DNA from: Devosia faecipullorum
GTDB lineage: Bacteria; Pseudomonadota; Alphaproteobacteria; Rhizobiales; Devosiaceae
Length of the DNA stretch: 64,000 nucleotides
Direction: 5' to 3'
NCBI RefSeq assembly: GCF_015158295.1
Contig: NZ_JACDXV010000005.1
Coordinates: 1 to 64,000 of the forward strand
Shown here: piece after piece, positions 7,837 through 16,595 of the stretch
Numbering within the stretch: the first letter of the stretch is position 1
How the letters are laid out: each line of letters begins with the position of its first letter
Position numbers and translations under genes: made by a program
Notes under the pieces: generated by a model
Seen by the model: only the letters and a program-made list of their open reading frames with translations
What the model was told of the DNA's origin: nothing
Databases searched by the model: none

Positions 7837-9099
7837 TTACTGCCATCGCCGGAAAGCGACACTTGCATTAACGCCGCCAAAGCCGAATCCGTTGGAAATG
7901 GCGTGTTCCATGAGAATGGGCCGCGCAGATTGGCGAACGAGGTCGATACCAGCGGCAACAGGATCGGGGGTTTCTAAATTTCTCGTTGGGGGAGCAATTT
8001 GATCGCGCAAAGCGAGCACCGTGAAGATTGCCTCAATACCGCCTGCGGCACCAAGTAGGTGCCCCGTAGCCGATTTTGTGGCGCTTACGACCACATCATG
8101 ATTGCCGAACACGGATTTTATCGCGGCAATTTCTCCTCGATCTCCTACGGGGGTGGAGGTGGAATGTGCGTTCAAATGTTGAATATCGATTGGTTTCAAC
8201 CCAGCACTCTGGAGTGCAATTTCCATCGCACGGGCCGCGCCTCGGCCGTCCTCTGGACCGGCAGTCATATGATGTGCATCGGCGCTTGTGCCGTATCCCA
8301 CCAATTCCGCTATGGGCTTGGCACCCCGAGCGAGGGCATGCTCCAATTCCTCTATGACGATCAGACCCGCCCCTTCAGACATTACGAAACCATCGCGCCC
8401 GGTGTCGAACGGCCTCGACGCCAGTTCCGGAGTAGTATTGTAGCCGGTGGATAGTGCTCGCGCGGCGGCAAATGCCCCGAGACTAACCTTGTCAATACAA
8501 GCTTCTGCTCCGCCGCACAGAGCGATATCGGCCTCGTTGGAGCGTATCAGCCGCGCGGCGTCGCCGATGGCCTGAATGCTGGCAGCGCAGGCGGTTACAG
8601 GCGTGCCAATTGGGCCTGTAAATCCATACCTAATGGTAGCCTGTCCTGCCGCGAGGTTGGCGAGGAACGATGGCACGGTAAAGGGTGAGAGCCTCCGTGC
8701 TCCCCGTGTATCCGTTATGCGAACTGCCGAAGCGATAGCAGGAAACCCGCCTATACCAGAGGCGATAATTGTCGCCGTGCGCTCACGTTCGTAGTCGCTC
8801 GTGGGATGCCATCCCGCCGTTTCAAGAGCCTCCTTCGCGGCCGCAAGTGCAAACAGAATGAAGCGATCCATTTTTCGTTGATCCTTTGCGTCAACGATCA
8901 AATCGGGATCGAAACCGGCTTCGGAATCTTCAATCAGGCTGGGAACGATTCCCCCGATTTTCACCGGCAGATCGTTGGAGATTTCATCGGGCAAACTCCT
9001 AATTCCCGATTTCCCGTCAAGGAGTCTTTTCCAGCTTATTTCAATTCCAGAACCAAAAGGGCCAACTAAACCCATGCCGGTTACAACAATTCGGCGCAT
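7837..9099 (-). CDS. FabF-type beta-ketoacyl-ACP synthase (ICE cargo)
   Basis: The 420-residue protein is a complete condensing enzyme of the KAS II group. The catalytic triad is Cys171 (VTACAAS), His311 (NAHSTSTPVGD) and His346 (SATGHLLGA), with Lys341 in KSATGH and the glycine-rich GFGFGGVN near the C-terminus. It would extend acyl-ACP with malonyl-ACP in the cytoplasm. There is no ACP, reductase or other fatty acid gene beside it. It sits as an extra copy on the ICE directly after an HxlR-type regulator, 4 bases downstream of its stop. Its base composition is visibly lower in GC than the transfer genes. A self-resistance role against FabF inhibitors (thiolactomycin, cerulenin or platensimycin class) is an inference; a lipid-modifying role is equally possible. 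Confidence 0.9.
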   Translation of the reverse strand: MRRIVVTGMGLVGPFGSGIEISWKRLLDGKSGIRSLPDEISNDLPVKIGGIVPSLIEDSEAGFDPDLIVDAKDQRKMDRFILFALAAAKEALETAGWHPTSDYERERTATIIASGIGGFPAIASAVRITDTRGARRLSPFTVPSFLANLAAGQATIRYGFTGPIGTPVTACAASIQAIGDAARLIRSNEADIALCGGAEACIDKVSLGAFAAARALSTGYNTTPELASRPFDTGRDGFVMSEGAGLIVIEELEHALARGAKPIAELVGYGTSADAHHMTAGPEDGRGAARAMEIALQSAGLKPIDIQHLNAHSTSTPVGDRGEIAAIKSVFGNHDVVVSATKSATGHLLGAAGGIEAIFTVLALRDQIAPPTRNLETPDPVAAGIDLVRQSARPILMEHAISNGFGFGGVNASVAFRRWQ

Positions 9100-9103
9100 T
9101 GGA

Positions 9104-9613
9104 TTATTCCGTTTCTTTTTCTGAGCTTATTCGCTTCACGCGATTTATGACGCGCATCGTTTCTTCTGTTGCGGCGGGGCCTGCCAGAAGAACGGTGTTT
9201 TCAGGAGTAATTGCTTCTCCTGTATTCGCGTCGATGATAACGGCGGTCCTTTCCCGTCCGGTTTTCTTGTCGCCAAGACGCATGGCTATCTCATTGGGCG
9301 CAAGGTTCCGGTTCCCCCACGCAAAAAGGGCGATTGCTACCGGATAGAAATCTCGCCCTTTATCGGTAAGGACGTATTCAAATCGAGGCGGATGATCATT
9401 GTATCGTCGCCTTTCAAACAGCCCTTCCGCCGTGAGGTGCTTCAATCGCCTCGCCAAAATGTTCGCGGAAATTCCGAGGTTCTTCTCGAATTCATCGAAC
9501 TTGCTCAACCCTTGAAAAGCGTCTCGGAGGATCAAAATACTCCACCAATCACCGACGCTTTCCAGCGCTCGGGCTGCGGGACATTCGGATGACAGAAAGC
9601 TTGTGCGTTGCAT
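9104..9613 (-). CDS. HxlR-family winged-helix regulator
   Basis: The 169-residue product has the HxlR core: CPAARALESVGDWWSILILRDAF, then FDEFEKNLGISANILARRLKHL (recognition helix region) and RFEYVLTDKGRDFYPV. The cysteine in SSECPAAR is the conserved N-terminal Cys that acts as a redox or electrophile sensor in some members. The last 65 residues extend beyond the minimal domain. It is the first gene of a two-gene unit with the ketosynthase, separated by 4 bases, so it probably regulates it. A 17-bp imperfect palindrome at 9634-9650 lies 20 bases upstream of its start and is a likely autoregulatory operator. Confidence 0.88.
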   Translation of the reverse strand: MQRTSFLSSECPAARALESVGDWWSILILRDAFQGLSKFDEFEKNLGISANILARRLKHLTAEGLFERRRYNDHPPRFEYVLTDKGRDFYPVAIALFAWGNRNLAPNEIAMRLGDKKTGRERTAVIIDANTGEAITPENTVLLAGPAATEETMRVINRVKRISSEKETE

Positions 9614-9633
9614 GGCACATCCATAGCGGTGTG

Positions 9634-9650
9634 ACTTCCATTATGCAAGT
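9634..9650. promoter_or_regulatory. Candidate HxlR operator palindrome
   Basis: The sequence ACTTCCATTATGCAAGT reads as arms ACTTnCAT and ATGnAAGT around a central T, with one mismatched pair. It lies 20 bases upstream of the HxlR start codon on the minus strand, where a promoter and operator are expected. Assignment to HxlR is positional inference. Confidence 0.5.
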
Positions 9651-9762
9651 TACATATGTGACAGCGGCGACATGACGCGAGGGCTATCCGAGGCATCCGT
9701 TGCGGCGATTCGCCCGACCAGTTGAGCAGCGGCGATCACCCGGCCGGATGGCGGTGAAGGAA

Positions 9763-9784
9763 ACCCGTCCTATTTGCCGCCGAT
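9763..9784 (+). repeat. 22-bp element upstream of traG (copy 1)
   Basis: A 22-base sequence beginning ACCCGTCCTATTTGCC occurs here and again, with one difference, at 12367-12388. Both copies are in noncoding DNA in the same orientation, 98 and 116 bases before a transfer operon start (traG and trbB). It may bind a common transfer regulator. Confidence 0.6.
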
Positions 9785-9882
9785 AGTATCCGGCAGCCCT
9801 CCCGCATCCCCTTTCCTGTTGCCCATCCCGATTTTGACTACTCTCTGATCGGCTCCGTCTCTTTTGCCGACTGGAGCCTGCA

Positions 9883-11868
9883 TTGCGCGGAGGACGAATC
9901 CTTTGGGGCCAAATCGCTGTCGTCTTCACCATCGTTCTGGTGATGGTATGGGCAGCGACGCAATGGACGGCGTTCCGCCTCGGCTTCCAGCCGCAGCTTG
10001 GCGCACCGTGGTTCGAGCTGGCCGGCTGGCCGATCTATTACCCGCCAGCGTTCTTCTGGTGGTGGTTTTCCTTCGACGCCTATGCGCCCGCGATCTTCGT
10101 CGAGGGCGGCATCATCGCGGTATCGGGCGGCTTCCTTGCCATCGCCGCCGCCATCTTCATGTCGATCATCCGGGCGCGGGAAGCGCGCAACGTCGCCACA
10201 TACGGATCGGCGCGATGGGCCGAGGACAAGGAAATCCGCAGCGCCGGCTTGCTCGGCCCTGATGGCGTCGTGCTCGGCCGATACGAACGGGACTATCTGC
10301 GCCATGACGGTCCCGAGCATGTCCTATGCTTCGCCCCCACGCGCAGCGGCAAAGGCGTCGGGCTGGTGGTGCCGACGCTGCTGACATGGCCGGCATCCGC
10401 TATTGTCCACGACATAAAAGGGGAAAACTGGACGCTGACAGCGGGCTTTCGCGCGAAGCATGGCCGCGTCCTGCTGTTCGATCCGACCAACGCAAGATCG
10501 TCCGCCTACAACCCGCTGCTGGAGGTCCGGCAAGGGGAATGGGAGGTCAGGGACGTTCAGAATATCGCGGATATTCTGGTCGATCCCGAAGGCAGCCTCG
10601 ACAAGCGCAACCATTGGGAAAAGACTTCCCATTCGCTTCTGGTCGGTGCGATCCTGCATGTTCTCTATGCGGAGAAGGACAAGACCTTGGCGGGCGTCGC
10701 CAATTTCCTGTCCGATCCGCGCCGTCCCGTCGAGGCGACCTTGCGCGCCATGATGGACACGCCGCATCTCGGCGAGGCGGGCGTTCATCCCGTCATCGCA
10801 TCGTCGGCCCGCGAGCTGTTGAACAAATCCGAGAACGAACGGTCGGGCGTGTTGAGCACCGCCATGTCGTTTCTCGGCCTCTACCGCGATCCCGTGGTGG
10901 CGCGCGTCACCGCACGATGCGACTGGCGTATTGCCGATCTGGTCGGCAGCCGTCAGCCCGTCACGCTTTATCTGGTCGTGCCGCCATCCGACATAAACCG
11001 CACCAAGCCGCTCATCCGCCTGATCCTCAACCAGATCGGCAGGCGGTTGACCGAGGAATTGACCACCTCCGGCAAGCGCCATCGCTTGCTGTTGATGCTC
11101 GACGAGTTTCCGGCATTGGGCAGGTTGGATTTTTTCGAGTCTGCCTTGGCCTTCATGGCGGGCTACGGCCTCAAGGGCTTTCTGATCGCGCAAAGCCTCA
11201 ACCAGATCGAGCGCGCCTATGGCCCGAACAATGCAATTCTCGACAACTGCCATGTGCGCGTCAGCTTCGCCACGAACGACGAACGCACCGCCAAGCGGGT
11301 GAGCGACGCGCTCGGCACCGCGACCGAGCTGCGCGATTCCACCAACTATGCCGGGCACAGACTGGCCCCGTGGCTCGGGCATCTCATGGTGTCGCGGCAG
11401 GAGACGGCCCGGCCGCTGCTCACGCCGGGCGAAATCATGCAGCTTCCGCCCACCGATGAAATCGTGATGGTCGCGGGCACGCCGCCGATCCGCGCCACTA
11501 AAGCCCGCTATTTCGAGGACGCACGGTTGCAGGAACGCATCCTGACCCCGCCCGATCTGGTCGCCGCTCCGCTGGCGCCCAGCCGATCCACCGATGACTG
11601 GTCCGGCCGTGTGGTTGCGGCGGAAAGCCGTTCCGCGACGAACGCCGCAGATGGGGCCGATGGCGATCCGGCCAATGCCGGCATCCGCCGCGAGCCGGAA
11701 TTGCCCGAGCACGAGGAAATCGTCGCCCCGCCGCCGCCCGAACAGGAGTTCGAGTTTCTGGACGACGAGCCGGACGTTGACGCGGCCAAGGCCCGCGCCA
11801 TGCGCCAGCGCATGAGGATGGTGGCGCGGCAGGTTTCCATGAACCCCGATGACGGAATCGACCTTTGA
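9883..11868 (+). CDS. traG: TraG, VirD4-type coupling protein
   Basis: The 661-residue protein is the ATPase that delivers the relaxase-DNA complex to the secretion channel. It has two N-terminal membrane segments (about 10-30 and 70-95), a Walker A motif APTRSGKGVG (Lys157), and Walker B LLLMLDEFPALG (Asp about 407). The C-terminal 80 residues are acidic and proline-rich. The start is a TTG at 9883 with TGGAG about 8 bases upstream; the protein then matches the family start (ILWGQ). It is the first gene after the cargo block and starts a new transcription unit, with a 22-bp element shared with trbB in its leader. The CopG-like gene follows after 10 bases. Confidence 0.93.
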   Translation: MRGGRILWGQIAVVFTIVLVMVWAATQWTAFRLGFQPQLGAPWFELAGWPIYYPPAFFWWWFSFDAYAPAIFVEGGIIAVSGGFLAIAAAIFMSIIRAREARNVATYGSARWAEDKEIRSAGLLGPDGVVLGRYERDYLRHDGPEHVLCFAPTRSGKGVGLVVPTLLTWPASAIVHDIKGENWTLTAGFRAKHGRVLLFDPTNARSSAYNPLLEVRQGEWEVRDVQNIADILVDPEGSLDKRNHWEKTSHSLLVGAILHVLYAEKDKTLAGVANFLSDPRRPVEATLRAMMDTPHLGEAGVHPVIASSARELLNKSENERSGVLSTAMSFLGLYRDPVVARVTARCDWRIADLVGSRQPVTLYLVVPPSDINRTKPLIRLILNQIGRRLTEELTTSGKRHRLLLMLDEFPALGRLDFFESALAFMAGYGLKGFLIAQSLNQIERAYGPNNAILDNCHVRVSFATNDERTAKRVSDALGTATELRDSTNYAGHRLAPWLGHLMVSRQETARPLLTPGEIMQLPPTDEIVMVAGTPPIRATKARYFEDARLQERILTPPDLVAAPLAPSRSTDDWSGRVVAAESRSATNAADGADGDPANAGIRREPELPEHEEIVAPPPPEQEFEFLDDEPDVDAAKARAMRQRMRMVARQVSMNPDDGIDL

Positions 11869-11878
11869 GGACGCGCCC

Positions 11879-12358
11879 ATGGCTACCAGAACCCGCCTGA
11901 ATATCTATTTCGACCCCGCACTCATTCCGCAGATCGAGGCGATGGCGCTGCGCCGCTCGGTGGCGCTCCGCCGCAATGTGTCAAAATCTGCCATCGTGGA
12001 GGCGGCGGTCATGTCCTACCTGTCCGGCGATGCCGACGACCAGCTTGAAGCCGCCATGTCGCGCCGCTTGGATAAGCTCGGCCGCCAGATCGACACGCTC
12101 GACCTGGATCTCGCCGTCCTCGGCGAGACGGTCGCGCAGTTCATCCATTTCTGGATGACCATCACGCCGCCGCTCACGGGAGCCGCACAATCCGCTGTCC
12201 GCGCCAAAGGCGCGGAGCGGTTCGAGGGCTTCATGCAGAATCTCGGCCGGCGTCTGGCGACCGGCGACAGGTTCCTCAAAGAGCTGTCGCGCGACCTCGA
12301 CTCACTTCCCGACGATCCGTTGCCGGACGAATCCGAGAGCAACGGCGATCAAGAGTAA
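11879..12358 (+). CDS. CopG-family ribbon-helix-helix protein of the transfer region
   Basis: The 159-residue product begins MATRTRLNIYFDP, a beta-strand followed by two helices typical of a ribbon-helix-helix DNA-binding domain (about residues 4-48). A predicted helical region follows, ending in an acidic tail. The position between traG and trbB is conserved in this ICE family, where it is often annotated as CopG or TraD-like. It may regulate the trb operon or help assemble the relaxosome at oriT; the sequence does not decide between these. The ATG lies 10 bases after the traG stop. Confidence 0.82.
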   Translation: MATRTRLNIYFDPALIPQIEAMALRRSVALRRNVSKSAIVEAAVMSYLSGDADDQLEAAMSRRLDKLGRQIDTLDLDLAVLGETVAQFIHFWMTITPPLTGAAQSAVRAKGAERFEGFMQNLGRRLATGDRFLKELSRDLDSLPDDPLPDESESNGDQE

Positions 12359-12366
12359 GTATTCGG

Positions 12367-12388
12367 ACCCGTCCTATTTACCGCCGAT
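12367..12388 (+). repeat. 22-bp element upstream of trbB (copy 2)
   Basis: Second copy of the element at 9763-9784 (A instead of G at one position: CCTATTTACCGCC). It starts 8 bases after the CopG-family stop and ends 116 bases before the trbB ATG. Confidence 0.6.
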
Positions 12389-12504
12389 GGCCGCCGATTG
12401 CCGCCGCCGCTTAGATACTTGTTGAACCGGCCAGATTTCGGCCTCTCTTAATCGACCCCGATCCGGGGATCGCCTGTTGCGCCCCGCCAGAAGCCGGGGC
12501 CGAG

Positions 12505-13488
12505 ATGACGACCAACCACCATAGACAGGAAGCGATCCAGCGCGGCGCGCGCATGTTGCGCACCGCGCTCGGCCCCGCCATTGCCCGGCTGCTCGAAGAC
12601 CCGGCCGTGGTCGAGGTGATGTTGAACCCGGACGGCCGCCTTTGGGTGGACCGGCTATCCGAAGGGCTTTCCGACACGGGCGAACGGCTGTCCGCCGCCG
12701 ATGGCGAACGCATCGTGCGACTGGTCGCGCATCATGTCGGCGCAGAGGTTCATGCCCGCAGCCCGCGCGTCTCGGCCGAGCTGCCCGAGAGCGGGGAGAG
12801 GTTCGAGGGCCTGCTGCCGCCCGTGGTCGCCGCCCCGACCTTCGCCATCCGCAAGCCCGCCGTCGCGGTGTTCACGCTCGACGATTATGTGGCCGCCGGC
12901 ATCATGTCCGCCGATCAGGCGGAAACGCTGCGTGAAGCCGTCGCAACCCGCGCCAACATCCTTGTCGCGGGCGGCACCAGCACCGGCAAAACCACCCTGA
13001 CCAACGCGCTGCTCGCCGAGGTGGCGAAGACGCAGGATCGTGTCGTCATCATTGAAGACACGCGCGAGCTGCAATGCGCCGCGCCCAATTTGGTCGCCAT
13101 GCGGACGAAAGACGGCGTGGCGACGCTTTCCGATCTGGTCCGTTCCTCGCTGCGCCTGCGCCCTGACCGCATCCCGATTGGGGAGGTGCGCGGGTCGGAA
13201 GCCCTCGACCTTCTGAAAGCATGGGGCACGGGGCACCCCGGAGGGATCGGCACTATTCACGCCGGCACCGGCATCGGCGCGCTACGCCGCCTTGAACAGC
13301 TCATCCAAGAGGCTGTCGTCACGGTCCCGCGCGCGCTGATCGCCGAAACTATCGACCTTGTTGCCGTCCTTTCCGGGCGCGGTTCTGCGCGCCGGTTGGC
13401 CGAGCTTGCCCGCGTCGAGGGGCTGGGGCCGGACGGCGACTACCGCATCACCCCTGCAATCCAAACCAGCACAGGAGAATCTTCATGA
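12505..13488 (+). CDS. trbB: TrbB, P-type T4SS traffic ATPase (VirB11-like)
   Basis: The 327-residue cytoplasmic ATPase energises pilus assembly and DNA transfer. It shows Walker [10 protein letters not shown] (Lys162), the Asp box [11 protein letters not shown], and the His box region [16 protein letters not shown]. Full length for the family. It heads a run of trb genes with overlapping starts and stops; its stop overlaps the trbC ATG by 4 bases. The 146-base leader contains the second copy of the 22-bp element also found before traG. Confidence 0.95.
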   Translation: MTTNHHRQEAIQRGARMLRTALGPAIARLLEDPAVVEVMLNPDGRLWVDRLSEGLSDTGERLSAADGERIVRLVAHHVGAEVHARSPRVSAELPESGERFEGLLPPVVAAPTFAIRKPAVAVFTLDDYVAAGIMSADQAETLREAVATRANILVAGGTSTGKTTLTNALLAEVAKTQDRVVIIEDTRELQCAAPNLVAMRTKDGVATLSDLVRSSLRLRPDRIPIGEVRGSEALDLLKAWGTGHPGGIGTIHAGTGIGALRRLEQLIQEAVVTVPRALIAETIDLVAVLSGRGSARRLAELARVEGLGPDGDYRITPAIQTSTGESS

Positions 13489-13817
13489 TCCGCACGATTT
13501 CGCGCGGCTATCGTTTCGCCGCGACCGCCGCATCCACCCTTGCCATCAGCCTCATGCTCGCCCCGGCCGCCCATGCGTCCGGTTCGTCGATGCCATGGGA
13601 ACAGCCCTTGCAGCAAATCCTCCAGTCCATCGAGGGGCCGGTCGCCAAGATCATCGCCGTCATCATCATCATCGTGACGGGCCTGACCCTCGCGTTCGGC
13701 GATACCAGCGGCGGCTTCCGTCGCCTGATCCAGATCGTTTTCGGCCTGTCCATCGCGTTCGCCGCATCGAGCTTCTTCCTGTCTTTCTTCTCCTTCGGCG
13801 GCGGGGCGCTGGTTTGA
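13485..13817 (+). CDS. trbC: TrbC, VirB2-like pilin
   Basis: This 110-residue protein has a signal peptide ending at AAPAAHA (about residue 31) and two long hydrophobic segments (IIAVIIIIVTGLTLAFG and IVFGLSIAFAASSFFLSFF). That is the layout of VirB2/TrbC pilins. The TraF peptidase encoded at 463 probably processes it; cyclisation is known for the IncP homolog. It overlaps trbB by 4 bases and trbD by 1 base. Confidence 0.9.
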   Translation: MIRTISRGYRFAATAASTLAISLMLAPAAHASGSSMPWEQPLQQILQSIEGPVAKIIAVIIIIVTGLTLAFGDTSGGFRRLIQIVFGLSIAFAASSFFLSFFSFGGGALV

Positions 13818-14098
13818 TGGCGGGCGGACTCGAACAACTCGACGCGTTGCCGGGATTCTCGATCCCGGTCCACCGGGCGTTGACCGAGCATATCCTGCTC
13901 GGCGGCGCACCGAGAAGCATTGCCATCATGAACGGGACGCTTGCCGGGGCCGTGGGCCTCGGCTTGCGCCTCTGGCTGGTCGGCATCGCCATTTGGGCAA
14001 TCGGCCATTTCGCGGCCGTGTGGGCGGCGAAGCGTGATCCCCAATTCGTCGAGGTCGGGCGGCGGCATCTGCGCATCCCCGGTCATCTGGCGGTGTGA
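13817..14098 (+). CDS. trbD: TrbD, VirB3-like inner membrane protein
   Basis: This 93-residue protein begins MAGGLEQLDALPGFSIPVHRALTEHILLGGAPR, the usual VirB3/TrbD pattern of a short cytoplasmic head with the conserved basic-Pro region. Two hydrophobic segments follow (about 37-75). It is a small structural subunit of the inner membrane complex, working with TrbE. The ATG overlaps the trbC stop (TGATG). Confidence 0.9.
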   Translation: MAGGLEQLDALPGFSIPVHRALTEHILLGGAPRSIAIMNGTLAGAVGLGLRLWLVGIAIWAIGHFAAVWAAKRDPQFVEVGRRHLRIPGHLAV

Positions 14099-14108
14099 GG
14101 ACACAGCC

Positions 14109-16595
14109 ATGATGAACCTTGCCGAATACCGCCGCACCGCCACCCGGCTCCCCGACTATCTGCCGTGGGCCGCACTGGTCGGCTCCGGCGTCGTCTTGAA
14201 CAAGGACGGCTCGTTCCAGCGCACCGCGAAGTTTCGCGGTCCCGATCTGGATTCCGCCGTCGCCGCCGAGCTGGTCGCCGTCGCCGGCCGCATCAACAAC
14301 GCCGTGCGCCGTCTCGGCTCCGGCTGGAGCATCTTCGTCGAGGCGCAGCGCAGCGAAGCCGCGACCTATCCCGACAGCACCTTTCCCGATCCCGCATCGG
14401 CGCTGGTCGATGCCGAGCGGAAAGCCGGTTTCGAGGAAGCGGGCGTGCATTTCGTGTCCGGCTATTTCCTCACTTTCCTTTGGCTGCCCCCGGCCGAAGA
14501 AACCGCCCGCGCCGAAACATGGCTCTACGAGGGCCGCGAGAAAGCGGGCGTGGACCCGTGGGAACTGCTGCGCGGCTTCATCGACCGCACCGACCGCGTG
14601 CTGGCCTTGCTCGACGGCTTCATGCCCGAGTGCCGTTGGATGGATGATGGCGCGACGCTGACCTATCTCCATTCCACCATCTCGACCAACCGCCATCGCG
14701 TGCGCGTGCCCGAGGTGCCCATGCACCTCGACGCGCTGCTCGCCGACCAGCCGTTGACCGGCGGGCTGGAGCCGCGCCTTGGCGACGCGCATCTGCGCGT
14801 GCTGACCATCGTGGGATTCCCGACCGCGACAACGCCGGGCCTGCTCGACGAAATGAACCGGCTGCCGTCCCCCTACAGGTGGAGCACGCGCGCGATCCTG
14901 CTCGACAAGACCGATGCGACCCGGCTGCTGACCCGCATCCGTCGCCAATGGTTCGCCAAGCGCAAGAGCGTCGCCGCGATCTTGAAAGAGGTCATGACGA
15001 ACGAGGCGTCCGCGCTGGTGGACACCGACGCCGCCAACAAGGCGCTCGACGCCGACATGGCGTTGCAGGAGCTTGGGGCGGACGTGGCGGGCATGGCCTA
15101 CGTCACGGCGACCGTCACCGTTTGGGATGCCGACCCGCGCCTTGCCGACGAGAAGCTGCGCCTGGTCGAGAAGATCGTTCAGGGCCGCGACTTCACCGCC
15201 ATGCCCGAGACGGTCAACGCGGTTGACGCATGGCTCGGCAGCCTGCCCGGACACGCCTACGCGAATGTCCGTCAGCCACCCATCAGCACTTTGAATCTCG
15301 CCCACATGATCCCGCTTTCGGCGGTGTGGGCGGGGCCGGAACGGAACGAGCATTTCGGTGCACCCCCTTTGCTCTTTGGAAAGACCGAAGGCTCAACCCC
15401 GTTCCGGTTGTCTTTGCATGTCGGCGACGTAGGGCACACCCTTGTCGTCGGCCCCACGGGCGCGGGCAAGAGTGTGCTGCTCGCCCTCATGGCGCTCCAG
15501 TTCCGCCGCTACGCAGGATCGCAGGTCTTCGCCTTCGACTTCGGCGGTTCGATCCGCGCCGCGTCGCTCGCCATGGGCGGCGACTGGCACGACCTTGGCG
15601 GCGGGCTGACAGAAGGGGCCGAGGCGTCCGTCTCGCTCCAGCCGCTTGCCCGCATCCACGACACCTATGAACGCGCTTGGGCGGCGGACTGGATTGCCGC
15701 CATCCTCATGCGCGAAGGCATCGCCATCACGCCGGAGGTCAAAGAGTATCTTTGGACGGCGCTGACTTCACTCGCCTCCGCGCCGGTCGAGGAACGCACG
15801 ATCACCGGCCTTGCGGTGCTGTTGCAATCCAACGATCTGAAACAGGCGCTCCGGCCGTTCTGCGTCGGCGGTGCCTATGGCCGGCTGCTCGACGCCGAGA
15901 CAGAGCATTTGGGATCGGCGGACGTGCAGGCGTTCGAGATCGAGGGCCTTGTCGGGACCGGCGCGGCCCCGGCCGTGCTCGCCTATCTGTTCCATCGCAT
16001 CGGCGACCGACTCGACGGGCGGCCGACGCTGCTCATCATCGACGAGGGTTGGCTTGCGCTGGACGACGAGGGTTTCGCCGGCCAGCTCCGCGAATGGCTG
16101 AAAACGCTGCGCAAGAAAAACGCCAGCGTCATCTTCGCCACGCAAAGCCTGTCCGACATCGACGGCAGCAACATCGCGTCCGCGATTATCGAGAGCTGCC
16201 CGACGCGACTCTTGCTGCCGAACGAGCGGGCCATCGAGCCGCAGATCACGGCCATTTATCGTCGCTTCGGCCTCAATGACAGGCAGATCGAAATCCTCGC
16301 ACGGGCCACGCCCAAGCGGGATTATTACTGCCAAAGCCGCAGGGGCAATCGGCTGTTCGAGCTTGGCCTGTCCGAAGTCGGCCTCGCGCTCTGCGCCGCA
16401 TCCGCCAAATCCGACCAGACCCTCATTGCGCAGATCGTCACTGAGGCCGGCCGCGACGGCTTCCTCGCCGCATGGCTGCGCGAGCGCGGCGTCGATTGGG
16501 CGGCCGACCTGATCCCCAACCTCACCAATCTTGCCGACCGGCCGGAATCCGCCGCGTCGGCCCGGCTCGATACCCCACAGGAGATTCTTCCATGA
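14109..16595 (+). CDS. trbE: TrbE, VirB4-type ATPase
   Basis: The 828-residue protein is the largest T4SS ATPase. The N-terminal CagE/TrbE domain (about 1-400) is followed by a RecA-like domain with Walker A VGPTGAGKSV (Lys454) and Walker B TLLIIDEGWLALDDEGF near residue 645. It anchors at the inner membrane and powers pilus biogenesis and substrate transfer. Two adjacent ATG codons (14109 and 14112) are possible starts. The stop overlaps trbJ by 4 bases. Intact. Confidence 0.95.
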   Translation: MMNLAEYRRTATRLPDYLPWAALVGSGVVLNKDGSFQRTAKFRGPDLDSAVAAELVAVAGRINNAVRRLGSGWSIFVEAQRSEAATYPDSTFPDPASALVDAERKAGFEEAGVHFVSGYFLTFLWLPPAEETARAETWLYEGREKAGVDPWELLRGFIDRTDRVLALLDGFMPECRWMDDGATLTYLHSTISTNRHRVRVPEVPMHLDALLADQPLTGGLEPRLGDAHLRVLTIVGFPTATTPGLLDEMNRLPSPYRWSTRAILLDKTDATRLLTRIRRQWFAKRKSVAAILKEVMTNEASALVDTDAANKALDADMALQELGADVAGMAYVTATVTVWDADPRLADEKLRLVEKIVQGRDFTAMPETVNAVDAWLGSLPGHAYANVRQPPISTLNLAHMIPLSAVWAGPERNEHFGAPPLLFGKTEGSTPFRLSLHVGDVGHTLVVGPTGAGKSVLLALMALQFRRYAGSQVFAFDFGGSIRAASLAMGGDWHDLGGGLTEGAEASVSLQPLARIHDTYERAWAADWIAAILMREGIAITPEVKEYLWTALTSLASAPVEERTITGLAVLLQSNDLKQALRPFCVGGAYGRLLDAETEHLGSADVQAFEIEGLVGTGAAPAVLAYLFHRIGDRLDGRPTLLIIDEGWLALDDEGFAGQLREWLKTLRKKNASVIFATQSLSDIDGSNIASAIIESCPTRLLLPNERAIEPQITAIYRRFGLNDRQIEILARATPKRDYYCQSRRGNRLFELGLSEVGLALCAASAKSDQTLIAQIVTEAGRDGFLAAWLRERGVDWAADLIPNLTNLADRPESAASARLDTPQEILP

